In this document: positions 62,905 through 64,000 of the stretch, one piece after another | How the letters are laid out: every line of letters starts with the position of its first letter | Numbering within the stretch: position 1 is the first letter of the stretch | Assembly: GCF_001316435.1 (NCBI RefSeq) | Contig: NZ_JXLL01000002.1 | Span: forward strand, 186,001-250,000 | Origin: Caloranaerobacter sp. TR13 | Lineage (GTDB): Bacteria > Bacillota > Clostridia > Tissierellales > Thermohalobacteraceae | Reading direction: 5' to 3' | DNA: 64,000 nt | Notes under the pieces: generated by a model | Database searches by the model: none | The model's input: the letters and a program-made list of their open reading frames with translations, nothing else | What the model was told of the DNA's origin: nothing | Made by a program: the position numbers and the translations under genes

Positions 62905-63459
62905 ATGCCAACCAGTTATCATGGTCAAATTTCTTTAATATTAGACTTTGTGTTACATGAAAAGCCAAATAGTATACTAGACATTGGTATAGGTTTTGGT
63001 AAATATGGAGTCTTATTGAGGGAATTACTAGATATTTCTAAAGAAAGATATGAGAAGAAATATTGGAAAATTAGAATCGATGGTATCGAAGGGTATGAAC
63101 ATTATAGTAATCCTATTTACAATTATGTGTACGACAATATTATTATAGGAGATGTTCGCAAAGTAATAAAAAATATTAAGAACATATATGATATTGCTTT
63201 ACTGATTGATGTTTTAGAACATTTTGAAAAAGAAGAGGGCAAGCAAGTACTTTATGATATTCTTAAAATATGTAAAGTTTTAATCATTTCTGTACCAGCT
63301 ATTCCTGCTGATCAAACTTATTTAGATAATGATTTAGAGATACACAAAAGCGTATGGCTTCCAAAGGATTTTCAAGATTATAAAGTTAAGAAGGTAGATA
63401 TTGTACCTATGACAATAATGAATTCTTCTATAGTAGTCATGATAGAAGGATGTGACTAA
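62905..63459 (+). CDS. SAM-dependent methyltransferase-like protein
   Basis: A 184-residue Rossmann-fold protein with the class I SAM motif SILDIGIGFGKYGVLLREL at about 27-45, then the acidic IDGIEGYE and the post-motif LLIDVLEHFEKEEG. Acceptor unknown; its place at the start of a glycan cluster suggests a sugar or a surface protein. AAGGAGGGA precedes the ATG. Followed by the glycosyltransferase gene with a one-base gap. Confidence 0.8.
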   Translation: MPTSYHGQISLILDFVLHEKPNSILDIGIGFGKYGVLLRELLDISKERYEKKYWKIRIDGIEGYEHYSNPIYNYVYDNIIIGDVRKVIKNIKNIYDIALLIDVLEHFEKEEGKQVLYDILKICKVLIISVPAIPADQTYLDNDLEIHKSVWLPKDFQDYKVKKVDIVPMTIMNSSIVVMIEGCD

Positions 63460-63460
63460 T

Positions 63461-64000
63461 ATGCTTGATTATGAAAAAGTAAAAGCTTATCACTATAATA
63501 AGAGATTAAAAGAACTTGCAAAGCTATTTTACGATAGAAATCCAATTTATGATCTTAATACTGGTATTATCGATAATGATGAAGTGAAAATAAAAATAAA
63601 TCTTATGAAACTAGATATATTAAATTATAAATATGTCTATGAAACATTTGAATACTTGAAAACTAAAGATAAAAAAAGAGTTGCATATTTATTACCTCAT
63701 AATTTTTTGACAGGAGGTCTTAAAATTATAATAGAGCAAGCCAATAGGTTGCTTTTAAATGGATATGATGTAACTTTATTATGCCATATGCCTAAGCCTG
63801 ATTGGATTGATATAAAATGTAGATATGTTCAAGTCATACCTGATAATACATTAGCAGAATTTGTTCATAATACTGATATAGTAATAGCTGGTTATTGGGA
63901 TTTGATAGTAGATGCTATGAAAACTGATGCACCATTAAAATATTATTTTGCACAAGGGGATATCGATATATTTGAATATGAAAATCTAAATCCATTGTTT
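63461..64000 (+). CDS. glycosyltransferase, partial (runs off the window)
   Basis: Open from ATG 63461 to the window end (180 codons). After ~70 residues it reads RVAYLLPHNFLTGGLKIIIEQANRLLLNGYDVTLLCHMPKPDW, the start of a GT-B glycosyltransferase N-terminal domain, and continues TDIVIAGYWDLIVDAM and YYFAQGDIDIFEYE, a pattern seen in rhamnan/glycan-type GT4 relatives. The catalytic C-terminal domain is outside the window. One base separates it from the methyltransferase stop. Confidence 0.72.
   Translation, partial: MLDYEKVKAYHYNKRLKELAKLFYDRNPIYDLNTGIIDNDEVKIKINLMKLDILNYKYVYETFEYLKTKDKKRVAYLLPHNFLTGGLKIIIEQANRLLLNGYDVTLLCHMPKPDWIDIKCRYVQVIPDNTLAEFVHNTDIVIAGYWDLIVDAMKTDAPLKYYFAQGDIDIFEYENLNPLF

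Overview
The window is about 64 kb of AT-rich DNA. It has strong AGGAGG-type ribosome binding sites, frequent GTG and TTG starts, short intergenic gaps and many U-tailed hairpin terminators. Together with the gene families present, this points to an anaerobic low-GC Gram-positive of the class Clostridia or a close relative. No rRNA, tRNA, CRISPR array, IS element or phage was seen.

Layout. 0-3.5 kb: a lipoprotein and a sucrose-use pair (GH32 sucrose-6-phosphate hydrolase and fructokinase). 4-10.5 kb: a secreted subtilase, a DEAD-box helicase with a DbpA-type tail, a parvulin, a PAP2 phosphatase, and a TMEM165/UPF0016 transporter behind a yybP-ykoY manganese riboswitch, with very small membrane proteins between them. 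10.5-15.5 kb: a membrane protein, ABC ATPase, ABC permease and M28 peptidase operon. 15.5-18 kb (minus strand): an ArsR-controlled operon of a COG0701-type permease and three thioredoxin-fold mini-proteins. 18-24.7 kb: Nudix hydrolase, a SbcD/SbcC-like (YhaO/YhaN) pair, a phosphoesterase, a DMT transporter and a CYTH protein. 25-33.5 kb: an ABC exporter with small membrane proteins, an EreA-like lipoprotein, a beta-propeller protein and others. 33.5-42 kb: the TldD/TldE pair, NDP kinase, a nitrilase-family amidase, PEP synthase and an M14 cell-wall peptidase. 42-52.6 kb: a cobalamin salvage and assembly cluster with two cobalamin riboswitches. 52.7-57.4 kb: GNAT, MFS, two divergent DegV proteins and an AIM24-type protein. 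57.5-64 kb: a surface and glycan cluster of DNRLRE, TPR and glycosyltransferase fusions around a 19-residue-repeat protein, with a methyltransferase and a glycosyltransferase that runs off the window.

The most interesting region is 15.75-17.94 kb. Three genes there are each interrupted by one in-frame UGA. In the permease the UGA replaces the first Cys of the conserved SPFCSC motif (giving SPF-U-SC). In two tandem thioredoxin-like proteins it directly follows the N-terminal active-site Cys (C10-U11). The third thioredoxin-like protein has an ordinary CKNC. The two Cys-UGA genes share 21 identical nucleotides downstream of the UGA that can fold into a hairpin with a GUU loop, 25 and 31 nt past the UGA, which fits the bacterial SECIS rule. 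I read the set as a selenocysteine-dependent ArsR-regulated efflux/redox operon. An ordinary ORF finder would split the permease and miss or truncate the two small proteins.

The cobalamin cluster is CbiP, CbiB, CobD, BtuFCD, CobU, CobS and CobC, plus an ECF S component and a PurM/ThiL-like kinase that match the alpha-ribazole route (CblT/CblS). Its logic is import of corrinoids and alpha-ribazole and assembly of the nucleotide loop without CobT. The 57.5-64 kb cluster shows modular shuffling: one C-terminal TPR region is fused to a GT2 domain in one gene and to a DNRLRE domain in the next.
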